DNA of 64,000 bases from Pelobates cultripes. Its lineage: Eukaryota; Chordata; Amphibia; Anura; Pelobatidae. This document shows, piece by piece, positions 46,061 to 56,745 of the stretch. The stretch spans positions 318,434,535 through 318,498,534 of the forward strand of contig OW240916.1 in assembly GCA_933207985.1 (NCBI GenBank), in the 5' to 3' direction. The stretch's first letter is position 1, and every line of letters begins with the position of its first letter. A program made the translations under genes and the position numbers. Below the pieces are notes generated by a model. The model worked only from the letters and a program-made list of their open reading frames with translations. It made no database searches and was not told the DNA's origin.

Positions 46061-47330
46061 GGAAGAACACCAGGCTTGATAAAGGCTCATTAGCAGAGCC
46101 GAAACGTTGCCTTACCTTTGATTCTGTTATAGTCTGCTTGAAGAGGGTACTTGTACCCGGACCTTTATTTGTATTGCTTTAAAAAAAAACCTTCAACAAG
46201 TGTAGTGTGTAAACTCCTATGAACCATGCTTCCTGGTCTCAGAAACTGCGGTATAATTAGTTATGTCACTGTCACGTATTCATCCACTTATAAAAATGTG
46301 GTTAATGGCATTTACTGTCCGCACAGGAAAAGTTGTGCCGAGCAGCAACCTAATCCACAGAAGGGTTAATGCTGAGCAGCAATTATGCAAATGGGAACCT
46401 GGTAACTGCCTTTGGGGTCAAAGGCCGGTTACAGCCTATCAGATCTAGAGGAGGGGTATTTAGGCCCAGTTCTCATCCTCAGCAAGAAAGATTGGTGGAT
46501 TGGCGCTTCACACCTTCAATAGCAACAACCCCCAGTGCCCAAAATCACTCAAATGGCACTCAAATACAAAGTGAGAAAGAGAGAATATAGGGGGGTGCAA
46601 ATAGCATATACAATACTTTACTGTATATTTACTGTAGTGAGTAAATCACCTCCTGATTATCCTATAATAAAGACAGTAAAAACAGACATAGTATAATACT
46701 GTTATATAAAGTAGGAATAATCAATTCAAAGGTATTGGGTCACTCACAGACACAGAGCCACATAGAGCTGGCTCTGGCTTCAATAGCAGATGAATAATAA
46801 GCTTATTCCAGCTTTCTCCACCAGGATTACTCCTTTCTGGTCCTTCAAATAATTTTCAGGATGTCCAATGGGTTAAAATATATAAACTTTACTATGATTA
46901 AAACAACATATAAATGAAAATAATAAAAATACTATATAGTGAAAAAGTCCACAGCACTAACGCGTTTCGACCTCCAGGTCTTTGTCAAAGTGTGTGACAA
47001 ATCCAGTTCTCATCCTGCTCAGTGCCCTGTCGTGGTTTCCCTTGTGGTTGTCCGAGAGCGCGTCCCTGATTCTAGTTTCTTCTGGTTTTTGACTTTGGCT
47101 TTGTTTATTGACTTCTCTATATTCTGGTATCCCTGACTTCTGGCTTTCTCTTATCGTTGTGTCTCTTTCTGTATCCCCTGACCTCGGCAAGTATCCTGAC
47201 TATTCTTTGGTACGTTAAGTCCGGCCATTCTAAGGCCCGGTAATACGTTACCTATTAGTCATCTGTGTGACACAATTCTACGTGCTGGATCAACTAGTAA
47301 TCCTGACAGTCACAGGAGACCTCCCCTGTA
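46061..47330. repeat. Mosaic of dispersed repeats, one with a ~14-bp target duplication
   Basis: A GATAAAGGCTCATTAGCAGAG piece at about 46078 is followed by sequence interrupted at about 46488-47002. The interrupting block ends with ACGCGTTTCGACCTCCAGGT and TCTTTGTCAAAGTG. It is flanked by CCAGTTCTCATCCT on both sides (about 46467 and 47003), a duplication of the length typical of LINE/SINE insertion. The 35715-35785 piece shares the GACCTG...CAGGTCTTTGTCAA motif. Confidence 0.5.
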
Positions 47331-47914
47331 ATTACTGCGTTCTAATGAGCTCTGCTTTGACTGTGCCTCATGGCTGTGTATTTTTAGGTTCCATCCTAAA
47401 TCAACCATTGGTTTGACAGGTACGATGCTCTTGGAGTAAAGCCAAGTTTACATATCATAACCCCTCCCCCGCTGCCAAAAAAATTTCAGTTCCTCTGCTT
47501 TGGAAGACTTTAGCCAATATGATATCTAAGGGCGCCTGAAGATGATGCATTTTTGCATGTTCCCGGTTCTTTGTTGTGATCAGCAGAGATATGGACAAGT
47601 TGCCATATATTTATTTTTTCAAATCTTTATTTTTGCTGTGCAAATAGTAACATGCATAGTCGCAATGCCACGACAGCATTAGCAAGCCCAGTAATAACAA
47701 CAAAAAACATGAACATGGCATGCATAGTAATAGCACAATTTTTTATAATAAATGCAACATAAGTGACGATTAGGCATGTGCAAGGGAAAATTTTTCGGTT
47801 CGGATTGGCATTCCGAAATTCTGGACTTTTGCAATTCGGGACTTCGGCAATTCGGCACTTCAACACTTTGTAACTTCGTAACTTCGGCACTTTGACACTG
47901 TGTAATTTGACTCA

Positions 47915-48003
47915 TAACTCTCTGATTGGTATCTTAATCCACCAATCAGAGAGTTATTAGTCAAATTACACAGCGTGGGAAAGAACTTTCCCACGCTGTG
48001 TAA
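47915..48003. repeat. Two adjacent palindromes inside the hAT element
   Basis: AACTCTCTGATTGGT pairs with ACCAATCAGAGAGTT over 47915-47955. Immediately after, TTACACAGCGTGGGAAAG (47966-47983) pairs perfectly with 47986-48003 across a 2-bp loop. Confidence 0.9.
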
Positions 48004-48595
48004 AATGACACAGAGCACTCTGATTGGTGGATTTCAAACCAACCAATCAGAGTGCTGTGACAGGTAAATGTAGAGACTTACCTGTCAGTCTCTTCATTTA
48101 CCTGTCAGAGCACTTTGATTGGATGGCTTAAATCCACCAATCAGAGTGTTCTCAGCCTAATTGCAGGGCGGGGCAAGGCTTTATAAGCCTTCCCCCACCC
48201 TGCAGAGCTCAGTCTGCGCAGGGCCCTCGCCAGATGAAGATGGATTTTTTTTTGTTTGGCGCTCGTTTTTTTTTTTTTTTTTAATTGCGTCAGTTATTAT
48301 GGATTTTTATTTGGCCTTTTTTGGGGCTGAAAAAAGAAGATTTTAGAAGAAAGAAAACATCAAATGGTAAGTTTATTTTTATTTTTTTACAGGTACTTAT
48401 TTAAATTGTCCCCCCTCATTATTTTTAGGGTAACATTTTTATTTAGGGCCCCCACCCAACGCTCAGGGGTGGGGGCCGGGGGGAAGACAATAGGTCCCCC
48501 CCTATTGGTATTTAGAGCCCCCACCCGCCGCTCAGGGGTGGGGGCCAGGGGGGAGGACATTAGGTCCCCCCCCCCTTATTAGTATTTAGGGCCCC

Positions 48596-48850
48596 TGTGA
48601 CAGATCCCTCTGTCTTAGAACTATATTGCTATCCCATTTGATTCGTGTGGATTCATGTAATTGCCTGCCCGTACTTCCCCGTTCGTTTATTTTTTTAATC
48701 TCCCGAACAAACTGCCGAACGGCCGGCCACCCAGAAGAGAAGTGTGCTGCTGGTTAACCTATTGGCCTCAATTAGAACGTTGTGGTTAACCGCAGACACC
48801 TCTTAATTGAAACCGTATTCTGGGTGGTTGTTGTTCGTATTCGGCACCTC
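48596..48850 (+). mobile_element. LTR fragment inside the hAT element
   Basis: It starts TGTGACAGATCCCTCTGTC and is closely similar to 40060-40320, including CTGCCGAACGGCCGGCCACC. It stops near TTCGTATTCGG where hAT-like sequence resumes, so it is truncated. Confidence 0.7.
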
Positions 48851-49972
48851 GACACTTCGGAAATTCGGTAATTTCTGAACTTCGGGACCTCGGCAATTCA
48901 GCACTTCGGCTATTTGGAAGTACCCAAATGTCCGAATTGCCCGAAATTCATCCAAATTCATATTCGGACCGAAACGAATTGCACATGTCTAGTGACGATT
49001 GGCATGTCACGTTAGTCCCCGTAGGAGGCCCTCATAGTGGCACTAAGATATTAGAGATAGGTGGCATGAGGTATGCAGGGCAAAAGAACAAGAATAAAGC
49101 AAAATTAAATTAGATAAATGGTCAGACAATAGAAAAGGTAAGTCTCTCTGCAAATATTAGTAGTAGTATCAGGTAACCAGGAGTGAAAAAGTGTTCTATC
49201 CCTAAGCCTGCTTCATCCTATGCCCACTGTGGGCAGAACATTTTCCAGCCTCTTGCATGTCTTCATTTCCAGTAGTGTGAAGGCAAGGACAGACATAGAG
49301 CAAAGACTGAACTCCTTTCTGTTCTTCTGGCACTGACCAGGCTTCAGCCGTAGACTGCCCCAGCGACCATCTCCGTGTCACCTTAGCCATGAGGGATGTG
49401 TTCTGCGCTCTCAGACGTCATCTCAGGCCCTTCTGAGCTGCAGGTTTGTGCAGTTTATGCTCCAACTTGCACCAGAACTCAGCAAATATTCTGTCCAGTT
49501 TGACCTGGGAATTGAGCTGGATCTCGCTGGGACCATCGATTCTTGCGGCGACCGCCATCTTAGAGGAATCACCGTGAGGTGACTGCTTGTGCTTTCCTAC
49601 CCCACGCTCCAATAACTTCAGGGTAGCCTCCAACAAGGGGACCAGGATTATCCCTTTCAGTCCAGGGGGGGGGGTAACGGGGCATGTGTGCACCTTCGAC
49701 TGCTGCAGGGCACCTCCGGGACAAGAGATCATCCGCTTCTCTCATCAGATGTGCACCAGGCCGCAAGTTTGGACACTGGATAAGTAAGCTCCTATCGGAC
49801 CGCTGTTCGCCATGCAGTATGCCCTCTGTCATGAGGGGTAAGTTGGATGCCACTGTTGTCCCAGATAGGGCATATACAGGCTTTTTGTAGCTGTTTTGCT
49901 CAAGATTATGCGGGAGCCCATGCAAGAATGTCTCTCCGCCATGATGGCCGGGCCCCGCCCCAAGTTGCCATA

Positions 49973-50580
49973 GATTTTAGCTACATTATTTATCTAAACC
50001 TTTTACTTGGTGGATAATGGCTAAAAGACTGCAAACTTTATTATGTCTTCCAATCGACATGAGAAGCAATTAAAGATTTATAGCCAGAGATTATTACACT
50101 ATTTGTGTAAAGATAGAAAGCCCACAGTTCTCATTTCTCACTCAGAAGGGCAATCATATATCTAACTGTGTTTCAAGAACTTTTGAGATTAATATCTGGG
50201 ACAGAGAACCTGATTCACTCTATGTGTAATTAAGTAGTGTTATTGAAAGCCATAGGACCCTTTATACAGATTGTACAATTTTAGGATAACTGTACGAGTT
50301 ATGCCAATCACAGTCCACACGTGCGTACTCCTAGTGATCATCAAATACCCATCAAGACTCCATGATGTACTTGAAAACTATCAAAAGCTAATCGTACCTT
50401 TCTTGGTTAAATGTTCTTATTTAAAACAAGACTGTCAGTATCTAAGTAGTCTTCAATTATTTAAGACCAGTTCAGTCTAGACTAGGTAACATCACTCCAT
50501 TTAACTATTTAATGTAGCTCTGAAAGGAACCTATGAACATGTTTGTTGATGGTCATATTAGAGAACAAAACTCACCTTAT
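49973..50580. other. No supported gene
   Basis: AT-rich sequence between the LINE insertion and the Tc1 element. Nothing recognised. Confidence 0.4.
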
Positions 50581-52016
50581 TACACCCTGTTCCAAATTAT
50601 TATGCAAATTCTATTTAAGTGTCACAAAGATTAAATATTTTGTTTTTCAGTTTAACTCATGGATGGCATTGTGTCTCAGGGCTCTTTTGACCACTGAAAA
50701 CAATCACGGACACCTGTGATAATTAGATTGCCAGGTGAGCCCAATTTAATTAAAAACTACTAAAGGAGGGTGTTCCACATTATTAAGCAGAGAACCATTT
50801 TCATGCAATATGGGGAAGAAAAAGGATCTCTCTGCTGCCGAAAAGAGTGAAATAGTTCAATGCCTTGTACGAGGTATGAAAACATTAGATATTTCACGAA
50901 AACGTAAGCGTGATCATCGCACTATTTAGAGATTTGTGGCTGATTCAGAACACAGACGGGTTTGTGCAGATAAAGGCACCTTGAGGAAGATTTCTGCCAG
51001 ATCCATGCAATGGATCAAGAGAGCAGCTGCTAAAATACCATTACATAGCAGCAAACAGATATTTGAAGCTGCTGGTACCTCAACTGTGCATAAACCTCCT
51101 ATTCGGCCACCACAAGCAGAAACAGCTGCATTGGGCAGAAAAATACATGAAGACTAGTTTTCAAACAGTCCTGTTCACTGATGAGTGCCGTGCAACCCTG
51201 GATGGTCCAGATGGATGGAGTAGTGGATTGTTGGTGGACGTCCACCCTGTTCCAACATGGCTGCGACATCAGCAAGGCGGTGGTGGAGTCATGTTTTGGG
51301 CCAGAATCATGGGAAGAAAGCTTGTCGTCCCCTTTAGGGTCCCCGAAGGTGTAAAGATGACCTCTGCAAAGTATGTGGAGTTTCTGACTAACCACTTTCT
51401 TCCCTGGTACATGAAGATGATTTTCCATAATAAAATCATCTTCATGCATGACAATGCACCATCTCATGCTGCAAAGAATACCTCTGCATCAATGGCTGCT
51501 ATGGGGATAAGAGGAAAGAAAGTCATGGTGTGGCCTCTATCCTCCCCTGACCTCAATCCTATTGAGTACCTTTGGAGCATCCTCAAGCAAAAGATCTATG
51601 AGGGTGGGAGGCAGTTTACATCCAAACAGCAGCTCTGGGAGGCTATTCTGACATCTTGCAAACAAATTCAAGCAGAAACTGTCCAAAAACTTAAAAAGTT
51701 AAAATGTTGTTCTAAGTTTGATTGAAATAGCTTTTGATTTCAGCAAATATGCTGCAAACACAACAAATTACCATTTTCAGTTCTTTACAACCTATAGAAT
51801 GTTTTGAAACTTACTGTGTGTAATAATTTGGAACAGTGTATTGTAAGTTTTTTTATGTTTAAAAAAATACTGTTATCATCAGGAGATTTGTTCAATAAAA
51901 TTTGAATTGTACTCTTAATAGTTGATAACATGAGAATTATGCTGACTGTTATTTACATTTATTATTTAGATAAATGAGAAAAATATAATTTGCATAATAA
52001 TTTGGAGCATGGTGTA
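50581..52016 (+). mobile_element. Complete-length Tc1/mariner element with both terminal inverted repeats
   Basis: The left end TACACCCTGTTCCAAATTAT and the right end (reverse complement TACACCATGCTCCAAATTAT) match with two differences and continue for about 30 bp. Both ends carry TA, the Tc1/mariner target. The 1436-bp length and the single transposase gene (50810-51725) are normal for the superfamily. Confidence 0.93.
50810..51725 (+). pseudogene. Tc1/mariner transposase, broken by one stop and one frameshift
   Basis: The protein would cut and paste the element. It begins MGKKKDLSAAEKSEIVQCL (helix-turn-helix DNA-binding region). An in-frame TAG at 50927-50929 replaces a codon before RFVADSEHRR. 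A frameshift at about 51080-51110 leads into the catalytic frame 51063-51725. There, FTDECR (first Asp), MHDNAPSH (second Asp) and DLNPIEYLW (Glu) are intact. I count 37 residues between the second Asp and the Glu, more than the 34 usual for Tc1, which fits the DD37E group such as TRT. With only two disabling changes the copy is young compared with the others here. Confidence 0.88.
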
Positions 52017-53119
52017 GAAATCTTGGGGCTTGGGGCTCAGAACCAATTTAAATACCTTGTCTCCCTGTCTACCAGTCACCCAGCTTGCTCCTGGCATTCC
52101 ACTCTGCTCCACCCATATAGTGCTTTGACCCCTTGGTCTTCTTGAATTTTAGCCCCATCTATTTTAGTCTCATAACCATTGTCTACTCAACCTACTGTCC
52201 ACCTGAGTCTCTTCCGAGTCCTTCTAAGTACCCCTTCTTTCTCTACCCAACATTGTCCACAGGCTTAAACAATCACAATTCATTGTAGGGAACCAGCTTG
52301 GTAAAGTAGCGGGCTGTACTAATCGGAATATTCTATATTACTGTCATATAGCCCTTTCTCATAACAGATAAATCCAGTTGTGTATCCCTACAGACAATGC
52401 AATAATGTGTGAGATCCATTGACAATTTTATGGTGAGGGTATTTAATTGGTCCCGAGATTGTACCTGAGAGAGTTTGGTAGTACTGCCAGACACAGCCTT
52501 ATTGTCGATATGCCAGCCGTGTAATGGAAAAAAAAAAAATCATATGATTAGAGCACTAAATAAAATATATGTAATATATATGGCATTTCATTCACAGTGA
52601 CACTGTGTCAGTTAGAGGAGTGTGAACGATGACATATTCGGCAGCAGGATTAAAACATTTTCTGTTTGTGATATAGCGACGTAAATATCTATTGTTCAAC
52701 TTAAGCCCACAAGTTAAATGCTGTGATAAAGACCGTCTAAGTATTAAGTCTGTAAGGTCAACGTTGGATCAACCCCCTTAAATCTGTCCTTTTACTAATA
52801 TCATGTAAAGCCCCCTCTAACTGAGGCAAAGTACAGGGAATTACAGTCTTGTAAACATGAAATATGTACATTTGTGATCTATCATTATGTGAATGATGAA
52901 CGTTGAAAATGCAGTGATTGGGGCTGTATGTGAGTGATAGGAGTTGTACTTATGTAGGGCTATAGATGTGGTGTGAGGTTTATCGGTGTGTGTATGATGG
53001 GTCTCGCTAGAGCTGTATATGTTCTATGATTTGTACAGGATGTGAATGATGGCAACAGAAATGTGTGGGGCTGTGCACTGTGATGGGAGTTGTAGACATG
53101 GAGCTGATTGTGAAATGAA
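52017..53119. other. No supported gene
   Basis: No coding region or repeat family recognised. A short GATGGG/TGTGA-rich stretch at 52900-53100 looks weakly repetitive. Confidence 0.4.
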
Positions 53120-53642
53120 TTAAAGGGACACTGTAGACACTATAACTATTTCATCTCATTGAATTGGTGCTGTCCCTCCATTCAGTGTTTTAGGGATCCT
53201 ATAGGGTTAATAGGTCCCTCCCTCCCTCGTCGCTGAAGAGGTTAAAACCCCTTCAGCCTCTTACCTGAATCCAGCGCCGATATCCTTTGGCGCTGGGTCA
53301 GGCTCCACCTACGCTCCTCCCCTGTTGACATCAGCCGGCGGGGGAGACCTAATGTGCATGCACGGCAATGGCCACGCGCGCATTATACCTCCCCATAGGA
53401 AAGCATTATTCAATGCTTTCCTATGGGGAAAATCTGACGCTGGAGGTCCGTTTGAATTCTGGAAGCCCTCTAGTGGCTGTCTGTTAGACAGCCACAGAGG
53501 GCAGACTTAGAGCTGCAATTTAAACATTGCTGTTGTCTGGAACTAATATGTTTAACATTGCAGCACTAAGTGCAAAAGGGTCACAGCACCCAGACTACTT
53601 CAATGAGCTGAAGTGGTCTGGGTGCCTGTAGTGTCCCTTTAA
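53120..53642. mobile_element. TTAA-flanked MITE (T2/Kolobok- or piggyBac-like), 523 bp
   Basis: TTAAAGGGACACTGTAGACAC at the left and GTGCCTGTAGTGTCCCTTTAA at the right are inverted, with about 46 bp of similarity at each end. TTAA bounds both sides. The interior shares CATAGGAAAGCATT...CAATGCT with 60061-60491. No transposase is present. Confidence 0.85.
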
Positions 53643-53850
53643 ACCATGTCGCGCTATTTAACACTGAATGAAGGTCTCTGGCTTCCCACTGGAGGTGTGG
53701 CTAAGGCATGCACTTCCTTGTAACCATACCGACCCATACCAGCAATGGGCGCTGTGATAGGCTGAACATGGTCAGCTGACACTCTCTGCAAATTACACCC
53801 GCCATTGCTGCTCAGGCAAATGTAAAATGAAACAATACCTTGCTGCATTC
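53643..53850. repeat. Fragment related to the interior of the MITE at 30774-31584
   Basis: AACACTGAATGAAGGTCTCTGG, CTTCC, GCTGTGATAGGCTGAA and GCCATTGCTGCTCAGGC match 30872-31010 in order. It directly abuts the TTAA MITE at 53120-53642. Confidence 0.6.
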
Positions 53851-53979
53851 TCCCAGGACAAGGCAGCAGCATTAGCAGGCAGAGAGGATTGGGGAGGCTG
53901 CACTGACAGACAGGCTGCATTCAAAGGCAGAAAGGGAGACTCCAATGAGAGGCTGGGGGGGGAGTTTTTGCAGGCAGGG

Positions 53980-54710
53980 AGGAGGCTGCACAGATAATCA
54001 GGGAGGAGGCTGCACCGATAATCAGGGAGGAGGCTGCACCGATAGTCAAGGAGGCAGCTGCACCGATATCCAGGGAGGAGGCTGCACTGATAGTCAGGGA
54101 AGGGAGGCTGCACTGATAGTCAGGGAAGGGAGGCTGCACCGATAGTCAGGTAGGAGGCTGCACCGATAGTCAGGGAGGAGGCTGCACCGATAGTCAGGGA
54201 GGAGGCTGCACAGATAGTCAGGGAGGAGGCTGCACCGATAATCATGGAGGAGGCTGCACCGATAGTCAGGGAGAGCAACTGCACCGATATCAGGGAGAGG
54301 CTGCACCGATAGTCAGGGGAGGCTGCACAGATAGGCAGGGAGGAGGCTGCACCGATAATCAGGGAGGAGGCTGCACCGATAATCATGGAGGAGGCTGCAC
54401 CGATAGTCAGGGAGGCAGCTGCACCGATATCCAGGGAGGAGGCTGCACCGATGCACTGATAGTCAGGGAAGGGAGGCTGCACCGATAGTCAGGTAGGAGG
54501 CTGCACCGATAGTCAGGGAGGAGGCTGCACCGATAGTCAGGGAGGAGGCTGCACAGATAGTCAGGGAGGAGGCTGCACCGATAATCATGGAGGAGGCTGC
54601 ACCGATAGTCAGGGAGGCAACTGCACTGATAGTCAAGGAGGAGGCTGCACCGATAGTCAGGGAGGAGGCTGCACCGATAGTCAGGGAGGAGGCACCGTTG
54701 ACAGGCAGGG
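53980..54710. repeat. 24-bp G-rich minisatellite (GATAGTCAGGGAGGAGGCTGCACC)
   Basis: About 30 units of 24 bp with variants (GATAATCA, GATATCCA, GGAAGGGAGG). A block containing GTCAGGTAGGAGG recurs about 343 bp apart (54145 and 54488), a sign of segmental duplication within the array. Open frames on the minus strand (DYRCSLLP repeats) follow from the 24-bp period. Confidence 0.93.
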
Positions 54711-54829
54711 GGAGGCTGCAGTGACAGGCAGGCTGCATTAAAATGCAGAAAGGGAGGCTGCAATGAGCTGGGCAGGGCTGGGCTGGGCCCTGCCCAGCTC
54801 ATTAGCAGGCAGGGAGGAGGCTGCACTGA

Positions 54830-56745
54830 TAGTCAGGGGGAGGCACCATTGACAGTCAGGTGGGAGGCTGCATTCAAGGGCAGAGAGGGTGGCTGCATTA
54901 ACAACCAGGGAGGAGTCTGCATTTGCAGGGAGGGAGGAGGCTGCATTGATAGTCATGGAGGGGGAGGCTGCATTGACAGTCTGGGATGGGGAGGCTGTAC
55001 TGACAGTCAGAGAGGGAGGCTGCATTGAAAGTCTAGAAGGGGGAGGCTGCAGTGATAAGCAAGGAGGAGGCTGCATTGACAGGAAGGAGGCTGCATTGAC
55101 AGTCAGCGATGGGGAGGCTGTACTGACAGGGAGGAGGAGGCTGCATTGACAGTCTGGGAGGGGGAGGCTGCATTGACAGGGAGGAGGCTGCATTGACAGT
55201 CTGGGAGGGAGAGGCTGTACTGACAGGGAGGAGGAGGCTGCACTGACAGTCAGAGATGGAGAGGCTGCATTGACAGGGAGGAGGAGGCTGCATTGACATT
55301 CAGGGATGGGGAGGCTGTACTGACAGGGAGGAGGAGGCTGCATTGACAGTCAGAGATGGGGATGCTGCATTGACAGGGAGGAGGAGGCTGCATTGCCAGT
55401 CTGGGAGGGGGAGGCTGCATTGACAGTCAGGGATGGGGAGGCTGCATTGACAGGGAGGAGGAGGCTGCATTGACAGTCTGGGATGGGGAGGCTGCATTGA
55501 CAGGGAGGAGGAGGTTGCATTGACAGTCTGGGAGGGGGAAGATGCATTGACAGTCAGGGATGGGGAGGCTGCATTGACAGGGAGGAGGAGGCTGCATTGA
55601 CAGTCAGGGATGGGGAGGCTGCATTGACAGGGAGGAGGAGGCTGCATTGGCAGTCTGGGAGGGGGAGGCTGCATTGACCGTCTGGGATGGGGAGGCTGCA
55701 TTGACCATCAGGCATGGGGAGGCTGCATTGACAGTCTGGGAGGGAGAGGCTGTACTGACAGGGAGAATGAGGCTGCATTGACAGTCAGGGATGGGGAGGC
55801 TGCATTGACAGGGAGGAGGAGGCTGCATTGACAGTCTGGGAGGGGGAGGCTGCATTGACGGTTAGGGATGGGGAGGGTGCATTGACGTCTGAGATGGGGA
55901 GGCTGCATTGACCGTCTGGGATGGGGAGGCTGCATTGTCAGGGGTGGGATGGGGAGGCTGCATTGACCGTCTGGGATGGGGAGGCTGCATTGACCATCAT
56001 TTATGGGGAGGCTACACTGACAGTCTGGGAGGTAGAGGCTGTACTGACAGGGGTGGGGAGGCTGCATTGACAGGGAGGAGGAGGCTGCATTGACAGTCTG
56101 GGAGGGATAGGCTGTACTGACAGGGATGGGGAGGCTGCATTGACAGTCTGGGAGGGGGAGACTGCATTGACAGTCTGGGAGGGAGAGGCTGCATTGACAG
56201 TCTGGGAAGAGGAGGCTGCATTGACAGTCTGGGATGGGGAGGCTGCATTGACAGGGAGGGATGGGGAGGCTGCATTGACAGTCTGGGATGGGGAGGCTGC
56301 ATTGACAGGGAGGAGGAGGCTGCATTGACAGTCAGGGATGGGGAGGCTGCCTTGACAGTCTGGGATGGGGAGGCTGTATTGACAGTCTGGGAGGGGGAGG
56401 CTGTATTGACAGTCTGGGATGGGGAGGCTGTATTGACAGTCTGGGATGGGGAGGCTGTATTGACAGTCTGGGAGGGGGAGGCTGCATTGACAGTCTGGGA
56501 AGGAGAGGCTGTAGTGACAGGGGTGGGGAGGCTGCCTTGACAGTCTGGGATGGGGAGGCTGCATTGACAAGGAGGAGGAGGCTGCATTGACAGTCTGGGA
56601 TGGGGAGGCTGCATTGACAGGGAGGAGGAGGCTGCATTGACAGTCTGGGATGGGGAGGCTGCATTGACAGGGAGGAGGAGGCTGCATTGACAGTCTGGGA
56701 TGGGGAGGCTGTATTGACAGGGAGGAGGAGGAGGAGGAAGAGGCT
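54830..56745. repeat. 23/27-bp alternating G-rich minisatellite (GAGGCTGCATTGACAG...)
   Basis: Units start GAGGCTGCATTGACAG and end either GGAGGAG (23 bp) or TCTGGGATGGG (27 bp), commonly alternating as a 50-bp dimer (for example 55451-55500). About 75 units are present. One strand is strongly G-rich with frequent GGAGGAGGAGG and GGGGAGG runs. Minus-strand frames up to 258 codons are repeat artefacts. The array is related to the 24-bp array immediately before it. Confidence 0.93.

Larger units (their letters stand above)
47771..48991. mobile_element. hAT-type nonautonomous element, 1221 bp, with 8-bp target duplication
   Basis: The ends TAGGCATGTGCAA and TTGCACATGTCTA are inverted and the similarity continues through ATTCGG-rich sequence. 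GTGACGAT flanks both sides (47763-47770 and 48992-48999). An 8-bp duplication and TAG...GTGCA ends fit hAT elements. Inside are strong palindromes around CCAATCAGAG, a duplicated GGGGTGGGGGCC block (about 48450-48590) and an LTR piece (48596-48850). No transposase is encoded. Confidence 0.82.
47608..49960 (-). mobile_element. LINE-type insertion (minus strand) with 12-bp target duplication
   Basis: CAAGTTGCCATA occurs at 47596-47607 and 49961-49972, flanking the whole segment. On the minus strand it starts GGGGCGGGGCCCGGCCATCA and reads into ATGGCGGAGAGAC; it ends AT-rich with AATAAAGATTTG near 47630, so orientation and end composition fit a non-LTR retrotransposon. Minus frames (for example 49418-49732 with MAVAARIDGPSEIQLNSQVK) look like the start of an L1-like ORF1 region but lack the diagnostic domains. 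It is internally deleted and carries the hAT element at 47771-48991. Confidence 0.65.
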
